A stretch of 64,000 nucleotides of DNA, from contig CAJNDS010000045.1 of the NCBI GenBank assembly GCA_905221605.1, forward strand, positions 124,001 through 188,000. The letters run 5' to 3'. This document shows positions 43,733-55,170 of this stretch, one piece after another. The notes under the pieces were generated by a model that worked only from the letters and a program-made list of their open reading frames with translations, had not been told where the DNA came from and did not search any database. Origin of the DNA: Symbiodinium natans (taxonomy: Eukaryota > Sar > Dinophyceae > Suessiales > Symbiodiniaceae). The translations under genes and the position numbers were made by a program. The first letter of the stretch is position 1; every line of letters begins with the position of its first letter.

Positions 43733-43830
43733 GCGAGAACGTTGCCTGCTAGCGAGAACGTTGCCTGCTAGCGAGAACGTTGCCTGCTACCGAGAACGTT
43801 GCGTGCTAGCGAGAACGTTTCTGCCCGGGA
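43733..43830 (+). repeat. 19-bp minisatellite
   Basis: Five copies of GCGAGAACGTTGCCTGCTA with a few changes, probably intronic in the minus-strand gene block. Confidence 0.9.
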
Positions 43831-43971
43831 GAACGGTTCTGGCCTGGAGCCAGCAGCAGGAGGACAGCACAAGAGCAACTTTCAAGCAAGAATGCTTCAA
43901 ACAAAGAGCACGTGCACCTTTCAGAGCACAAAGCTGAGATCAACAAATTTCTACCTGGCATTCTCTGTCCC

Positions 43972-44325
43972 TTAGTCCATGGTGTGAAGATTGTGTACAA
44001 AAGGCCGATGCAGGCGAACAGCCCAACGACTCAAAGCCTCATAGTCGTAGAGCAGTAGGTCATCTCCACGACGATCTTCGACGAAGATATGCACTCCTTC
44101 ATCCAAGTAGTTCTTGTCCCCGACTTGTGCTGTGGCCAGAAAGAGAAACATGGCCCCAGGCCAGGCTTCCAGATAAGACCAAGTCCTCTGACACTGCACT
44201 TCAAGCTGCCACCACCAAGTTGCATGCCGACTGGAAAGAATCGGCACGGCAGAGGCCGAAACTATGGGCCCCACCTCCGAACAGGAACGAGTAATTTTGT
44301 TGGAGCAGGACTTCATGGGAAACAC
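43972..44325 (-). CDS. Short gene or 5' exon(s) of the large minus-strand gene
   Basis: An ATG-initiated 117-codon frame with RTWSYLEAWPGAMFLFL and YLDEGVHIFVEDRRGDDLLL, ending in TAA at 43972. It could be complete, or splice at an internal GT (CCTTTT|GTACAC) into the exon at about 43.7 kb. Function unknown. Confidence 0.45.
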   Translation of the reverse strand: MFPMKSCSNKITRSCSEVGPIVSASAVPILSSRHATWWWQLEVQCQRTWSYLEAWPGAMFLFLATAQVGDKNYLDEGVHIFVEDRRGDDLLLYDYEALSRWAVRLHRPFVHNLHTMD

Positions 44326-44566
44326 GGTGAGGCTGCAAGGACAAGAAGGCTACGTAAATGCTGCAGCGAAAACCAGGAGATCAAAAAACATGTCCGTATT
44401 CCTGTTCAATCAAGGGCAGGTAAAATCAATGGAGACAGCATCTTTCCTTCAGGAGCATGTGCACACGTGGTGTCTTGCGATGGCGTCTGCGTCAGGTGCC
44501 CCACCTACAGCAGCGTGACAAAACCAAGGCAAATGGGCTGCGAGGCCCAAGGACTCCAGAGGAGAT

Positions 44567-45715
44567 TCACTCGGAGTCGGACGGAAACTGAACATCCTTA
44601 GCGTCAGTGCCCTCAGCGGCTCCATGAGCTGCCTTCTCCTGGACTGGCGGGGTTCCTGCGGGTGGAGAAGTGGTCTCTTGAGGCGACTTCTGAGGGGTCT
44701 TCTGAGGGGTTCCATCATCACTCGGGAAGAGGCTGCGAGAAAGAAGACGACCAGCACGATCACGATGCGTGTCCTGCAAAGCTGTAGAGGGTTGCGGTTT
44801 TGAGCGCCTAAGGTCCGTTTAAGCTTGCGTGACACACACTGGAACATACCCATGCAGTCCAGGTCTTTGGCCATGTCTTTAAGCATGCGGTGCATGCTTT
44901 TGCGACCCACCCAACTCATGGCCGACAAAACAGAGCGGGCTCCATCACCCATGGCATCCACAGTCCAGCCGTCACGGAGTGCATCAAGGAAAGCACGAAT
45001 GCTGTCCTGAGGAGACGGATGGGGGTGATGGGGCAAAGGCGTCTCTGACAGCCCAACCCAACAAGCGTGAGCCAATTCCTGAGTTCAGAACAATGCCATC
45101 TTTCTCCAGCAGGTCCCAAAACAGGATGCGGTCGCCCTCCTGGGCAAAGTACATGGCCATCTCATCCTTGAGGAAGGTTTGGATGGCCTTGGCATCATCC
45201 TTTTCCTTGTCCCCACCCTCAGGACCCAGCAAGTCAGGCTTGCTTCTCTTGCCCCCCTTTCGAGCGAAGCGGGCGGAGAGGAGATCATCATCATTGGAAA
45301 TCTGCCACTCCTTGTTGTTGGACGTTTGGTCTCTCCATGAGCCACGTGTTGTGGGAGCCTGCAGCAGAGCAGAAACAAAAACAGGTATGCACTAAACATC
45401 AAGAGCACATGCCCAGCCCTGCGTGTGCCTGAGTGCCTAAGTCCGACTTACTCGACGTACGTCGCACAGGCTTGCGTGTTGAAGGCGTCTTGTGCTCAGC
45501 ATCGTCACTGCCATCTTCGTCAGATGATGGCAGCGATGCCTGACTACTGCGGCGTCGTACTGAGCCTGACAGAGCCTTACTTTTCTCGTCCTGCATATCT
45601 CCAGCAGCCTCGTGCTGCAACTTCTGCAGCATGTCCTTTGCCTCTTTCTGCCAGGACAGTGACGTGTCCGACTGGTTGCGTGTCTCCACTTCGCTCTCCA
45701 GGGTCCTTCTTTACA
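44567..45715 (-). CDS. Multi-exon gene, unidentified hydrophilic protein
   Basis: Four exons are seen: about 45450-45715 (VETRNQSDTSLSWQKEAKDM, Ser-rich, GTAAGT donor); about 45050-45360 (TFLKDEMAMYFAQEGDRILF); about 44830-45011 (DSIRAFLDALRDGWTVDAMG, ending at a GC donor CAC|GCAAGC); and the terminal exon 44567-44775 (acceptor tttgcag, SDDGTPQKTPQKSPQ, TGA stop). No known domain is recognised. No start exon was found; the upstream 700 nt is repeat-rich. Confidence 0.6.
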
Positions 45716-45894
45716 TTTACATGTACACATGAACGGAACTACACGAGAGTGAACATGCCAGCTTAGTCCGATAGGTCCTGCGTATACTGGCAACCGTTTT
45801 GTGCTGAGAGATGACCGTCAGCGAATGCAGCTCCGTGCCTCGATGCGTTTTTTTTAGGGGCTGCTCGGCCTCCACAAGGAACTCGGGAGTCGCA

Positions 45895-46610
45895 AAACCC
45901 TAAAACCCTAAAACCCTAAAGCCCTAAACCCTAAACCCCCAAACCCTAAACCCCTAAAGCCCTAAACCCTAAACCCTACCGACTCAGCACCTCAGGTCTA
46001 CCTCGGTAGTGGTGCCGACAGGTTTAGACCTTCAGGCTGGAGGGTTTAGCTGCTTGGGCTTTAGGGTTTGGGGTTTAGGGTTGAGGGTTGAGAGCTTTGT
46101 GTTAGGATTTAGTATTCGGAGTGTGTTTTTGGCGGGGGAGGCTTCTTGGGGCTTAGGGTGCTTCTGAGCTGTTCTTGTCTTGGCCCCCTTGAACCCTTCA
46201 TCATTGACAAACCTTTCATGGTGGGCAAAATGGAAAATCGTTCAGCAGCCAAGCACTAGAACCCTTAACTTAACAGGTCTAAAGACTTTAGGGTTTAGGG
46301 TTTAGTCTAAGTGCAAGGAGCGGGAATAACAGAGGGAAAGACCCTAAACCCTAAACCCTAAACCCTAAACCCTAAACCCTAAACCCTAAACCCTAACTAA
46401 ACCCTAAACCCTAAGCCCTAAACCCTAAACCCTAAACCCTAAACCCTAAACCCTAAACCCTAAACCCCTAAACCCTTAAACCCTTAAACCCTTAAACCCT
46501 TAAACCCTTAAACCCTTAAACCCTTAAACCCTTAAACCCTTAAACCCTTAAACCCTTAAACCCTTAAACCCTAAACCCTAAACCCTAAACGCTAAACCCT
46601 AAACCCCCCC
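45895..46610 (-). repeat. Telomeric arrays including a CCCTTAAA variant block
   Basis: CCCTAAA-type repeats at about 45895-45980 and 46342-46470, then about thirteen CCCTTAAA 8-mers (about 46468-46570), then CCCTAAA again. They separate two minus-strand genes. Confidence 0.93.
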
Positions 46611-46634
46611 CAAAGGCACAAAGTAGATGGCTTG

Positions 46635-47037
46635 CTACAAGGCACACTTCTCGATGAGCTTGAGCAGGCGTTCTCGCCATTGAGTCTCGGCTTGACTCTC
46701 GGCCTGCGTCAGTTGCACCTTGAGCTTGAGCGAGTCCGGGCAGTTGGCGTCGAGATTGCTCTGTTGCTTGGCACGTTTGCGAAGCTGCCAGGGAAACAGA
46801 GATGAAATGATGAGGTTGAGAAACTGAAAACACGAAGAGCAAGCAGCAAACTGTAGAACATCTCCCCTAACAGCCTCCAGCAGCTCCCCACCAACTCTCA
46901 TGAGTGCATTCTCTGTGAACCCGGGCACAAGTCGAGCCAAGCATGTGGCAAGCAACCACGGTGAGAGATCTGACAATCTCGTGGCCCGAGCACTCGAAAG
47001 CCGAAGATGCTTCACAGTCCTGTAGTTGGAGAGGAAG
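46635..47037 (-). CDS. Terminal exon of the methyltransferase-like gene
   Basis: Starts after acceptor ctatttttag with FLSNYRTVKHLRLSSARATR and ends QWRERLLKLIEKCAL before TAG (46635-46637). The preceding exon probably ends at a GC donor (ACAT|GCAAGC at about 47125). Confidence 0.7.
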
Positions 47038-49860
47038 CTAAAAATAGTCCAAACAAACAGAAAGGGAACTGAGTGCAACAATAAATTGAGGCAGGGTGCA
47101 GACCGAAAGCAACAGCAATGGCTGTGACAGCTTGCATGTCTGGGGACTCATCTTTCGACGGGGAAGATGAGCCGGAACTCCGGCGTCGACGACGATCCTT
47201 CTGAGACTTCTTCGCCTTGTGACTTGACCTCTTGGCAGCCATGGCCAGCAACAGAAAACTTCAATTTGCCTCCCAGGCCAATCACAGATGACAGCACGTT
47301 GTGAGGCTGCGATCCATCAGGACACGTCATATTGTAAAGGTTTGCTTTCCGAGATGGGGTGCCAAACATGACACTCAAGCAAGCCAAAGTGCCACAAGAT
47401 GCAGGCACTGCATGCTGACAAGCCGATTTTCGCAAGTAGCTGAGGGTAGCCTCTTCGGGCCCGGGGGTCTCAGCTCTAGGTTGCAAGATGCCAGCTGACC
47501 ACTCTGGGAACAGCTTTGCAAGAACAGCCAAGGCGGGAACCAAATTGAACATCCACAAAATCGCTTGGCCTCAGCTTGTGCCTTCTGGCTGCAAGCCACA
47601 GCAACAGCACTCCTGTAAAGCCAACAATCAAGTAGTTCCAGCAGAGATGCCACAATGAAGAGGCAGGCAAGGAGAGATCACTCCTAGGGCAGGAATACTT
47701 ATGGGCTTCGGCTATTTTGGGATAGAAGTCCGTTTGAGTCCTGCGAGTAGCATCATGGTTCACAGCAGCCTGGGCCAGGTGAAGAACGAATTGTTTGGGA
47801 CTCTACGAAAATTAGACGTGAGGAGCAGTTTTTTTTGCGATTGACCTTAAGAAGCCCAGAACCGAGGCCTCAGAGCCACCGACAGCATTGCGAGCGGGAG
47901 GCTCGTCTCCTGGAACAGCGAATTGTCCAGAGCAAAATCTTTTTAAAGAAAGAAAGATGAGTGCCTAGACCTAGACCTTTCACAGCCTGTGCCAAGCCCC
48001 ACAAATTTGAGGGCCCAAGTCAAACGATAATGTTGCATTGCGTCATCTACAGGTTCTGTCCTCCATCGTCAGACGTGTTGGGGTCCACTGGCTGCCAGCC
48101 TGGGAAGGAATGGAAGCCCCTACAAGAGGGGCATGACTAGTATCAACACTCAAAGACAATGAGAGGTACATCTAAATAGAAACACATGCTCACCCGCGAA
48201 ATGTCAGTGCAGTGACCAGTTTCCTTTTCAAAACTGGGCCCCTGGCTGAAAGCTTCTGAAGGGGGTCCGGGAGCATCACTTTCGGAATCGGAGTCACTCG
48301 GATCATCGCTGCCCAAGTCATCCGATATCTCAAACGGATGGGTAGCAGACAAGAGACAGGCCTTTCGTTTCAAAAGGGCTTGTTTGACTAGACGGGGGTT
48401 CGGTTTGCTACAGAGCATGTCTTTCAAACCTGGGAAATTCGGGTCATTGTCATTCCAGGCAATTTGCTCTGCAGCAGCTTTGGCCTCCTCCAGGGCAGCC
48501 TGAGGGGTTGGCAAGCGACTCGCGAGGTCGAGAGCAAAAGCTTTGCGTTGCCGAACATTGCTGTTCTGCAAAAGCCAGCTGTAGCATGTGGCCACAGCCT
48601 CCCCAAACAGCAAAGGATAAATTGCTGAGTACACCATGTCCGGGGTTCCTTGCCTCGAGTCCAAAATGCTTGAATACGGATCCAGATAGAACAAAGAATC
48701 AAAAATGAAACATATTTTGGGGGGATAAGCTAAATTTAAAAAAAACCTGCAAAGCGCATATTCGATCTAGTCTTGTTTTTTGCAAAGCGGGCAACCTTCA
48801 AACTTGAAAACAAGCAACCTCCAGCCCGCGCGAGACTGCCTCATAAGGGTCGGCAAATTCCTCCTGGAAGAATTCGTCTGAATTATCTCCTGAAGCTCCC
48901 CGAGCAAAACAAGGCCAGGCCATGAGCCAGTGAGCTGCAGCGGCTTCGTGGAGAACCCCCCGAAAAAGCACATCCGAAGCTTCAGGGTGATGTAGACTCC
49001 TGTCCCAAGAGCTGCCATGTCATGACAATCCTGGTGGAATTTCTCAATCGATGGCCACTGCCACAGAAGAGAACTCCCCTCAGACAATAGTGAATGAGAA
49101 GTAACACTCAAACAGCTAAGATTCAAAAACACAACACAAGAACATTGACATTTTTCAGTGAGGAACTGGTTGCTCCATTACATGGAGAAGCGAAAGCCAG
49201 CGAATAATCGGGAGGATCACCTCCCCGATAACTGCAGCGGTTGCATTCCCACAAATGACCTTCTCTGACGATGCATCCCCATAGAGCTCCTTGGGCGGGA
49301 GGTCTATAAGAGCAGGATAGCAACGGAAGTCCTATCAAGTTACTGTGGGCCTTATCATTCAACTCATCAAATATAACAGGGGTCTTGGGCCTGTGATCTT
49401 CAGGCGAGCAGCAATCCCCCGAAGTGTCGAACCTCTGCTGCACCACACCCAGCTTCCACAGTTGGGGGACAGAAGTACGAGTCCTCCCGGTCGGGTGATA
49501 GCCAAGAGCTTCAAGAGTGTTTGGAGCCCTTCTCGGGTGTGCACATTGTGGGCAGCATCTTGACCTCGAAAGCATGAGTGGTCACTAATACCCCAACTCA
49601 GCCAGCTATTCAGATCCTATGAAGATGCCCAAGAACAAAACTATACATAACCAAACAGTTTGCCAAGTGGAAGTCAGAGAACACTTATCAAAGGAACCTG
49701 CACTCATTCCGGCATCTTGCATACGACGAGAGACATGGGCCACACCTGCAAAGATGTGGAGAAAGTGCAGCGAGTTGCTGCCGAAAACCACATGTCGAGT
49801 CGCACGGCCTGGGCAATAACTAGAATGGCCCCGAAAAGAATATTGTGCCAAGTTCTACAC
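46635..49860 (-). CDS. Multi-exon protein with cytosine-5 methyltransferase-like motifs
   Basis: In order on the minus strand: IFAGVAHVSRRMQDAGMSAG (49.76-49.70 kb), resembling the F-x-G-x-G motif I of DNA C5-methyltransferases; PGGLVLLSPNCGSWVWCSRG (about 49.48-49.42), resembling the Pro-Cys motif IV; SLLWQWPSIEKFHQD (about 49.05); FFGGFSTKPLQL (about 48.96). Then come YSSILDSRQGTPDMVYSAIY with an acidic Ser/Asp stretch (48.19-48.73), a basic block MAAKRSSHKAKKSQKDRRRR (47.23), and a terminal exon 46635-47037 ending ERLLKLIEKCAL. I recall this 'FSG-R-S / PPCSSWVW / KPT' architecture as a large dinoflagellate family of uncertain activity. Exon borders are approximate; a frame at 49704-50000 may be an upstream exon. 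Confidence 0.65.
48191..48735 (-). CDS. Internal exon of the methyltransferase-like gene
   Basis: From an acceptor-like aaatttag (about 48735) to a GTGAGC donor at about 48191. Reads FYLDPYSSILDSRQGTPDMV, LLFGEAVATCYSWLLQ, and an acidic SDDPSDSDSESDAPG stretch. Confidence 0.65.
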
Positions 49861-50279
49861 AAAATTTGAGGAAAGTAATCCATATTTCCATCAAAGAAAC
49901 CCTCTGGCGAGCTCATCCAAGGATACTCCAGCAGAAGGAATCTCTTACTCTCGTCCAAAGTCATGGCAGGGTTTGGAGAGACACGAGGCAGACCAAGCAT
50001 TCTGCCCGATACTTCAGGAGGCCCGAACCGAAAGTGCTACAACTATATGCAGCGAGACGTCTCAAAGGCCTCATACACTGATTCCAGAAGAAAGCCTGGT
50101 GTCCAGAACGATTATGTTAGACAACGCGATACATGGACCAGAATGGGAATGCACAGTGTAGATAAACCCTAAACCCTAAACCCCTAAACCCTAAACCCTA
50201 AACCTGTACACGCTTTTGCATCTGTCGTCGGGTTTTGTGTGTCGGTCTGAGACGGCAGGCACCTGCTGAACACAACCTT

Positions 50280-51112
50280 CGTGTTCAAAGTAGGGTTTAG
50301 GGTTTAGGGTTCAGGGTTTAGGGTTAGAGTTTTTCAGGTTTAAGGGTTGAGGGTTTAGGGTGTAGGGCTGTACCTATGTAGTAAATACTTGGGCCTTAAT
50401 GGAAAAGGGGTTCCCACATAGCAGCTTTAGGGCCCAAGTATATACCATGAATGTGCACGGATTACATGGGTTGGTGGTCTCTTTAAGTGTGCCAGCTTGG
50501 CTTGGACGCCCACATTCCCGCGTCCGACATGCGAGGCGGTTGTAAACCCTAAACCCGAAACCCTAAACCCTAAACCCTAAACCCTAAACCCATTCAGTTC
50601 ATTGTTCGAGTGACAGGTTATAGGTACATACAGCCCATCCCCTTCAACCTCCAACTGTTCAGTCAAACCTTAAACCACAACCTCAAGCCACAGAATATAG
50701 AGGTCGGAATAATTTGTAATGAGTTTCCCCTATGGTCCCTTTACAATTATACTATAGTAACCCCCCAAAAAACATGTTCTAACTATTAAGGCTCCTACAG
50801 TAAGCCCTAAACTTCATACAAAGCAACCGTATATAAACCCGGAAGAAAACTCCACAGACACCCTGTAGAAATTTTCTGAAAGCCGTATGCAGACCCTGTA
50901 AACACCCTACAAGCACGCTATACCAAAAAACCTGCACAAATCCTGTATGAACCCTCTAAACCCCAATAAACCCCAGTGGAAACCTTACCAAAAACCAATT
51001 ATAAAAAAAACAAATGAACAGCGTTAAAAAAAGAGAGCCCCTAAACCCTAAATCCTAAATCCTAAATCCTAAACCCTAAACCCTAAACCCTAAACCCTAA
51101 ACCCTAAACCCT
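50280..51112. other. Repeat-dominated intergenic stretch
   Basis: TTTAGGG units (50290-50330), a GGGTACAT/CCCAAGTAT palindromic element (about 50374-50460), A-rich unique sequence without supported frames (50640-51040), and a CCCTAAA array (51040-51112). Confidence 0.6.
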
Positions 51113-51210
51113 CCTGAGAGGCGGCTCCCCGGGAGGATGGCGAGGATGGCGAAGCGCTGAAGCCGAGGTTGAGGCGCCGGCCCTGGGGGTCTTAGGGCTT
51201 AAGGGGCTTA

Positions 51211-51330
51211 CAGGGTGGGGCCCCCTAGTTATAAGTAGAGTTATAAGGGCCCTAAATTGGGTTATAAGGACCCTAAGTTAGGTTATAAGTCCCTTAACTA
51301 CAGTTAGCATAGTAAGGGGGCCCCACCCTG
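51211..51330. mobile_element. 120-bp MITE copy 8, inside GGGCTTA repeats
   Basis: Flanks GGGGCT-TA and TA-GGGCTTAAGG. Removing the element and one TA restores a GGGCTTA-type array. Same orientation as copy 2. Confidence 0.94.
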
Positions 51331-52409
51331 TAGGGCTTAAGGGGCTTAGGTCAGGGCTTAAGGGGCTTAGGTCAGGGCTTAAGGGGCTTAGGTTAGGGTT
51401 TAGGGTTTCGGGTTTCGGGTTTCGGGTTTCGGGTTTAGGGTTTAGGGTTTAGGGTTTAGGGTTTAGGGTTTGGGGTTTAGGGTTTAGGGTTCGGGGGGTT
51501 TCAAGAAGCAGGGTTCAGGGCTTCTGCTTTAGGGCTTCGGGTTCAGGGTTTTGGGTTTAGGGGTCTAAGGCTTGCGGACTTCCCGTTTGGAAGAATTTGG
51601 CAGGACCCCCGCCGACTCATGTCTAGGACCCCTGTTTGCCTACATGGCATATATTTGGGCCCTAAAGCTTCTATTTGGGAATCCCTTTAAGGCACAAGTA
51701 TATACTATATGGGTACATCTTAGGGTCATTGGAAGGGCGCCGTACTACACCAGGATCCAGAAAGGCCACCAAATTTCGCGAAGCTGCCCTCATGAATGTG
51801 AAGAGCTTGTTATGTTGAAGGCAAAGCAACCTAGTCTGGCCCCCAATCCTGCAAGCCAAAACCCTACGAAAACCCTAAGCCCCTACGACCAGAATCTCCG
51901 TAACCCGAAAAAACCACTTCCAAACCTGCAAGCCCTTAAACCCCCAAGCCCCCCTCAAGCCCCTAAACGGACACCGCGAATATCCCGCCCCTTATAGGAT
52001 TGTTAAGTAACCCTAAAGCCTAAACCCTAAACCCTAAACCCTAAACCCTAAACCCTAAACCCTCAACTGGGTTCTTGGGGTAGACCTGTACAAACCCCAG
52101 TGATTCTCCTCCATGGGCGACAGGACGCGCCTTCATCTCACAGGCGGGAGCCTGGGTTTCCCTAAACCCGAAACCCTGATCCCTAAACCTGCCCTGTAAA
52201 CCCTAAACGCAGCTCTTTTAGGCTTTGGCTGCTGGATTTGGGGGATTTAGGGTTCAGGGTTTGGTGGTTCAGGGTGGGTTTGGGTGTAGGGTTTAGGATA
52301 TGGCGGTCTGGGTTTGGATTTCCACCCGTACCTCGCCATGTCGGGTCAGTCCATGAGCATCACATGATCTACAACTCCCCCCCCCCCCGGCCTGCGCTTC
52401 ACTGTTTTA

Positions 52410-52537
52410 CTGGGAGGTTCAGGGTACTCAGCAACCCATGATAAGTGCAGTTAGAACCCACATATAAGCCTTTAAGTACCCTAATTCGGTTAGAAGTACA
52501 GCTAGAACTGGGTCACTAAGTACCATGAACCTCCGAG
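52410..52537. mobile_element. MITE, CTTGGAGGTTC family, third copy
   Basis: 128 bp with ends CTGGGAGGTTCAGGGTACT and AAGTACCATGAACCTCCGAG; TA on both sides. Confidence 0.75.
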
Positions 52538-52570
52538 TAATCCAAAATTAAACCCTAAAAGCAACCCAAA

Positions 52571-52625
52571 CCGCTACCCCAAAGGGACCTTCGCGGACTG
52601 GAAGACTTCGTTTGCCGGTCTCTAA
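52571..52625 (+). CDS. Exon-like island, unidentified protein
   Basis: Reads RYPKGTFADWKTSFAGL then a stop. Preceded by CCCTAAA-like and MITE sequence, followed by TTTAGGG repeats from 52670. Not identified. Confidence 0.35.
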
Positions 52626-53069
52626 GACCTTCTGAAGCTGCGCGGGAGGATACATTTCCCTGCGGTTGTGGGGTTTAGGGTGTGGGGTTTAGGGTTTAGG
52701 GTGCAGGGGTTTAGGGGTTTAGGGGTTTAGGGGTAATTAATGAGTTACCAAACATTGCCCGTGATTTTTGATCCAAGCCCCTTTCCTAATTCCCAGACCC
52801 CCTACATACCCTTAGGGCGACAGCAGTTTCACCTTCTGCGACCGACACTTAGAGCATCTCCAAGGCCTATATGTGGCTTCCGGGAAGGCGATTTTGCGAT
52901 TTAGGGCTTACCCTAAACCCTAAATGTCTGAGTTAAGATAGGGTGTTCTACGTGCCCCAAGCAAGAGCCTAAACCCTAAACCCTAAACCCTAAGCCCAAA
53001 AGCCTTGCTCACAGAGCCCAATGCTCCTTGAGAAATGTAGGTTTTAGGGTTCGGGATGCTGCTGAACCT

Positions 53070-53140
53070 GCTTTGCTGAGGGCTTAGGGCTTAGGGCTTA
53101 GGGCTTAGGGCTTAGGGCTTAGGGCTTAGGGCTTAGGGCT
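53070..53140 (+). repeat. GGGCTTA variant telomeric array
   Basis: About ten perfect GGGCTTA heptamers passing into TTTAGGG units. Confidence 0.95.
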
Positions 53141-54481
53141 TAGGGTTTAGGGTTTAGAGTTTAGGGTTTCGGGTTTAGGGCTATTCAGGACAAGGTGACT
53201 GTTTGGGGGTGCGCGGTGGGATGCAAAAATTAAGTCAAGTCGTCCGGGTGCCGTAAGCAATTTCGTGATCAAGTGCCTGGCCTCGGTGCCCCTTGTAAAC
53301 TCATATAAGTTCCGCCGTAATGAAACTGTATATAGCCCTAAACCCTAAACCCTAAACCCTAAGCCCTACAACCCGTGGACCGTCTAAAGAGAGCAACAAC
53401 CAGCTTCAACTGTTCGGGAGGGGGCAACACGCACTACATCAGGTGCAACATTAGTGGTAAACATGACCTTGCCCCTTTATTGTTGAAGCTACTGAAGCAA
53501 TCAAGGGCTATCAGGCTTCCCTTCAACACCTTCTCTCCGTCCTCAACCCTAAGTCCTAAACCCTCAACCCCAAACCCTAAACCCCAAAGCCTAAACCCCA
53601 AACCCGAAACCCTAAATCCTAAACCCCCAACCCTAAACCCTAAATCCTAAACCCTAAGCCCCAAACCCTAAACCATCTTCTGGCCAAGGCCTCCAGCCGC
53701 CTGCTTCAGGTTCCCGCTGGTGCCGGCCAGAGAGAGGAGGGTGAAACCAGAAACCCTAAACCCTCAAAGCCCCAAACCCCAAGCCCTAAACCACTAATTC
53801 TATATAAACCCTAAATCCTAAACCCCAAATCCTACACCCTAAACCCTAAACCCCAAACCCGAAACCCTATCCCCTAGCCCTAAACCCGATCAAAGCCCCG
53901 CAAAAAACCCTCCACACTCTCAGAAACCCAAAAAAAGCCGACAGCTCCCTTAAAACCCTCGAAACACTGAAAAGCCTCGAAACCCTCAAAACCCTGAAAG
54001 ACCCTAAACCCTAAAGACGCCCTCAACCCTAAACTCAAAACCCTAACATCCCTACACCCTAAACCCTAAACTCAAAACCCTAACATCCCTATACCCTAAA
54101 CCCTCAACCCTAACATCCCTACACCTCGAAATTTCTTGACAAGGGAGTCCGGGAGCCCAACCTACCCCGAAAAACCCTGACGCAAGTAGCTGAGGAAGGC
54201 TAAGTTACAGTCAGGATTTAGGGTTTAGGGTTTAGGGTTTAGGGTTTAGGGTTTAGGGTTCAGGGTTCAGGGTTCAGGGTTTAGGGTTCAAATTTTGGGA
54301 TTCAGGGCTTAGGGTTTGCTCCTAGTATCAATGAATATAGGGGATATGCGTCAGCCAAGGGGCTCTACCGCTCTAAGTCTATGTCGATGCGCATATGTAT
54401 CCTAGACGCTGGTTACCCTAAACCCTAAACCCTAAACCCTAAACCCTAAACCCTAAACCCTAAACCCTAAACCCTACGAAG

Positions 54482-54565
54482 CACAAACGCGCCGGTGAGG
54501 ACGTCGTCCGGCTGAAGCTCTGCGTGGAGCTCACGTCCCAGTCGTTCAGCTTCCAGGCGCAACCC
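54482..54565 (+). CDS. Exon-like island with clear GTAAGG donor
   Basis: 84 nt from acceptor ctacgaag to donor CCC|GTAAGG, phase 0. Reads HKRAGEDVVRLKLCVELTSQ then SFSFQAQP. Abutted by a CCCTAAA array (54415-54476) and a TTTAGGG array (54570 on). It is the best-formed exon outside the PTGES2-like gene; protein unknown. Confidence 0.55.
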
Positions 54566-54569
54566 GTAA

Positions 54570-54740
54570 GGGTTTAGGGTTTAGGTTTAGGGTTTAGGGT
54601 TTAGGGTTTGGGGTTTAGGGTTTAGGGTTTAGGGTTTAGGGGTTTAGGGTTTAGGGTTTTAGGGTTTTAGGGTTTGAGGGTTTGAGGGTTTGAGGGTTTG
54701 AGGGTTTGAGGGTTTGAGGGTTTGAGGGTTTGAGGGTTTG
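54570..54740 (+). repeat. TTTAGGG array passing into GGGTTTGA octamers
   Basis: TTTAGGG units to about 54660, then about nine GGGTTTGA 8-mers. Confidence 0.94.
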
Positions 54741-54831
54741 GGGTTGTGAATTTAGGGTTTAGGGTTCAGAGTTTAGGGTTTAGATTTTATAAAACCCTAA
54801 GCCCTGAAACCCTGAAACCATGTGCCCCTAG

Positions 54832-54880
54832 AGGTCGTCTCGCCGGAGAAGGACTGGAACTGGCGGCTCTATCCACGAGA
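54832..54880 (+). CDS. Exon-like island, unidentified protein
   Basis: After gcccctag it reads VVSPEKDWNWRLYPR, with possible GA or GC donors at 54880-54885. Degenerate CCCTAAA repeats precede it and TTTAGGG follows. Confidence 0.4.
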
Positions 54881-54989
54881 TGCTCAGCCACTCAGGCCCT
54901 GACTGCAGCCGTAGAACTGTGTGGTTGAGTAGGGTTTAGGGTTTAGGGCTTAGTGTTGGGGGTCTAGGTTTAGGGGTTTAGGGGTTAGG

Positions 54990-55170
54990 GATGATATATA
55001 TATATATTTATTTATTTATTTATTTGTTTATATTTCTTTATTTATATTTATATTTATATTTATATTTATATTTATATTTATATTTATATTTATATTTATA
55101 TTTATATTTATATTTATATATTTATTATTTATATTCATTATTATTATTATTATTATTATTATTTATATTT
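54990..55170 (+). repeat. TTTATA/TTTATT microsatellite
   Basis: About 180 bp of TTTATATTTA-type hexamer and ATT trinucleotide repeats. The Tyr/Leu open frame it creates is not a gene. Confidence 0.95.
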
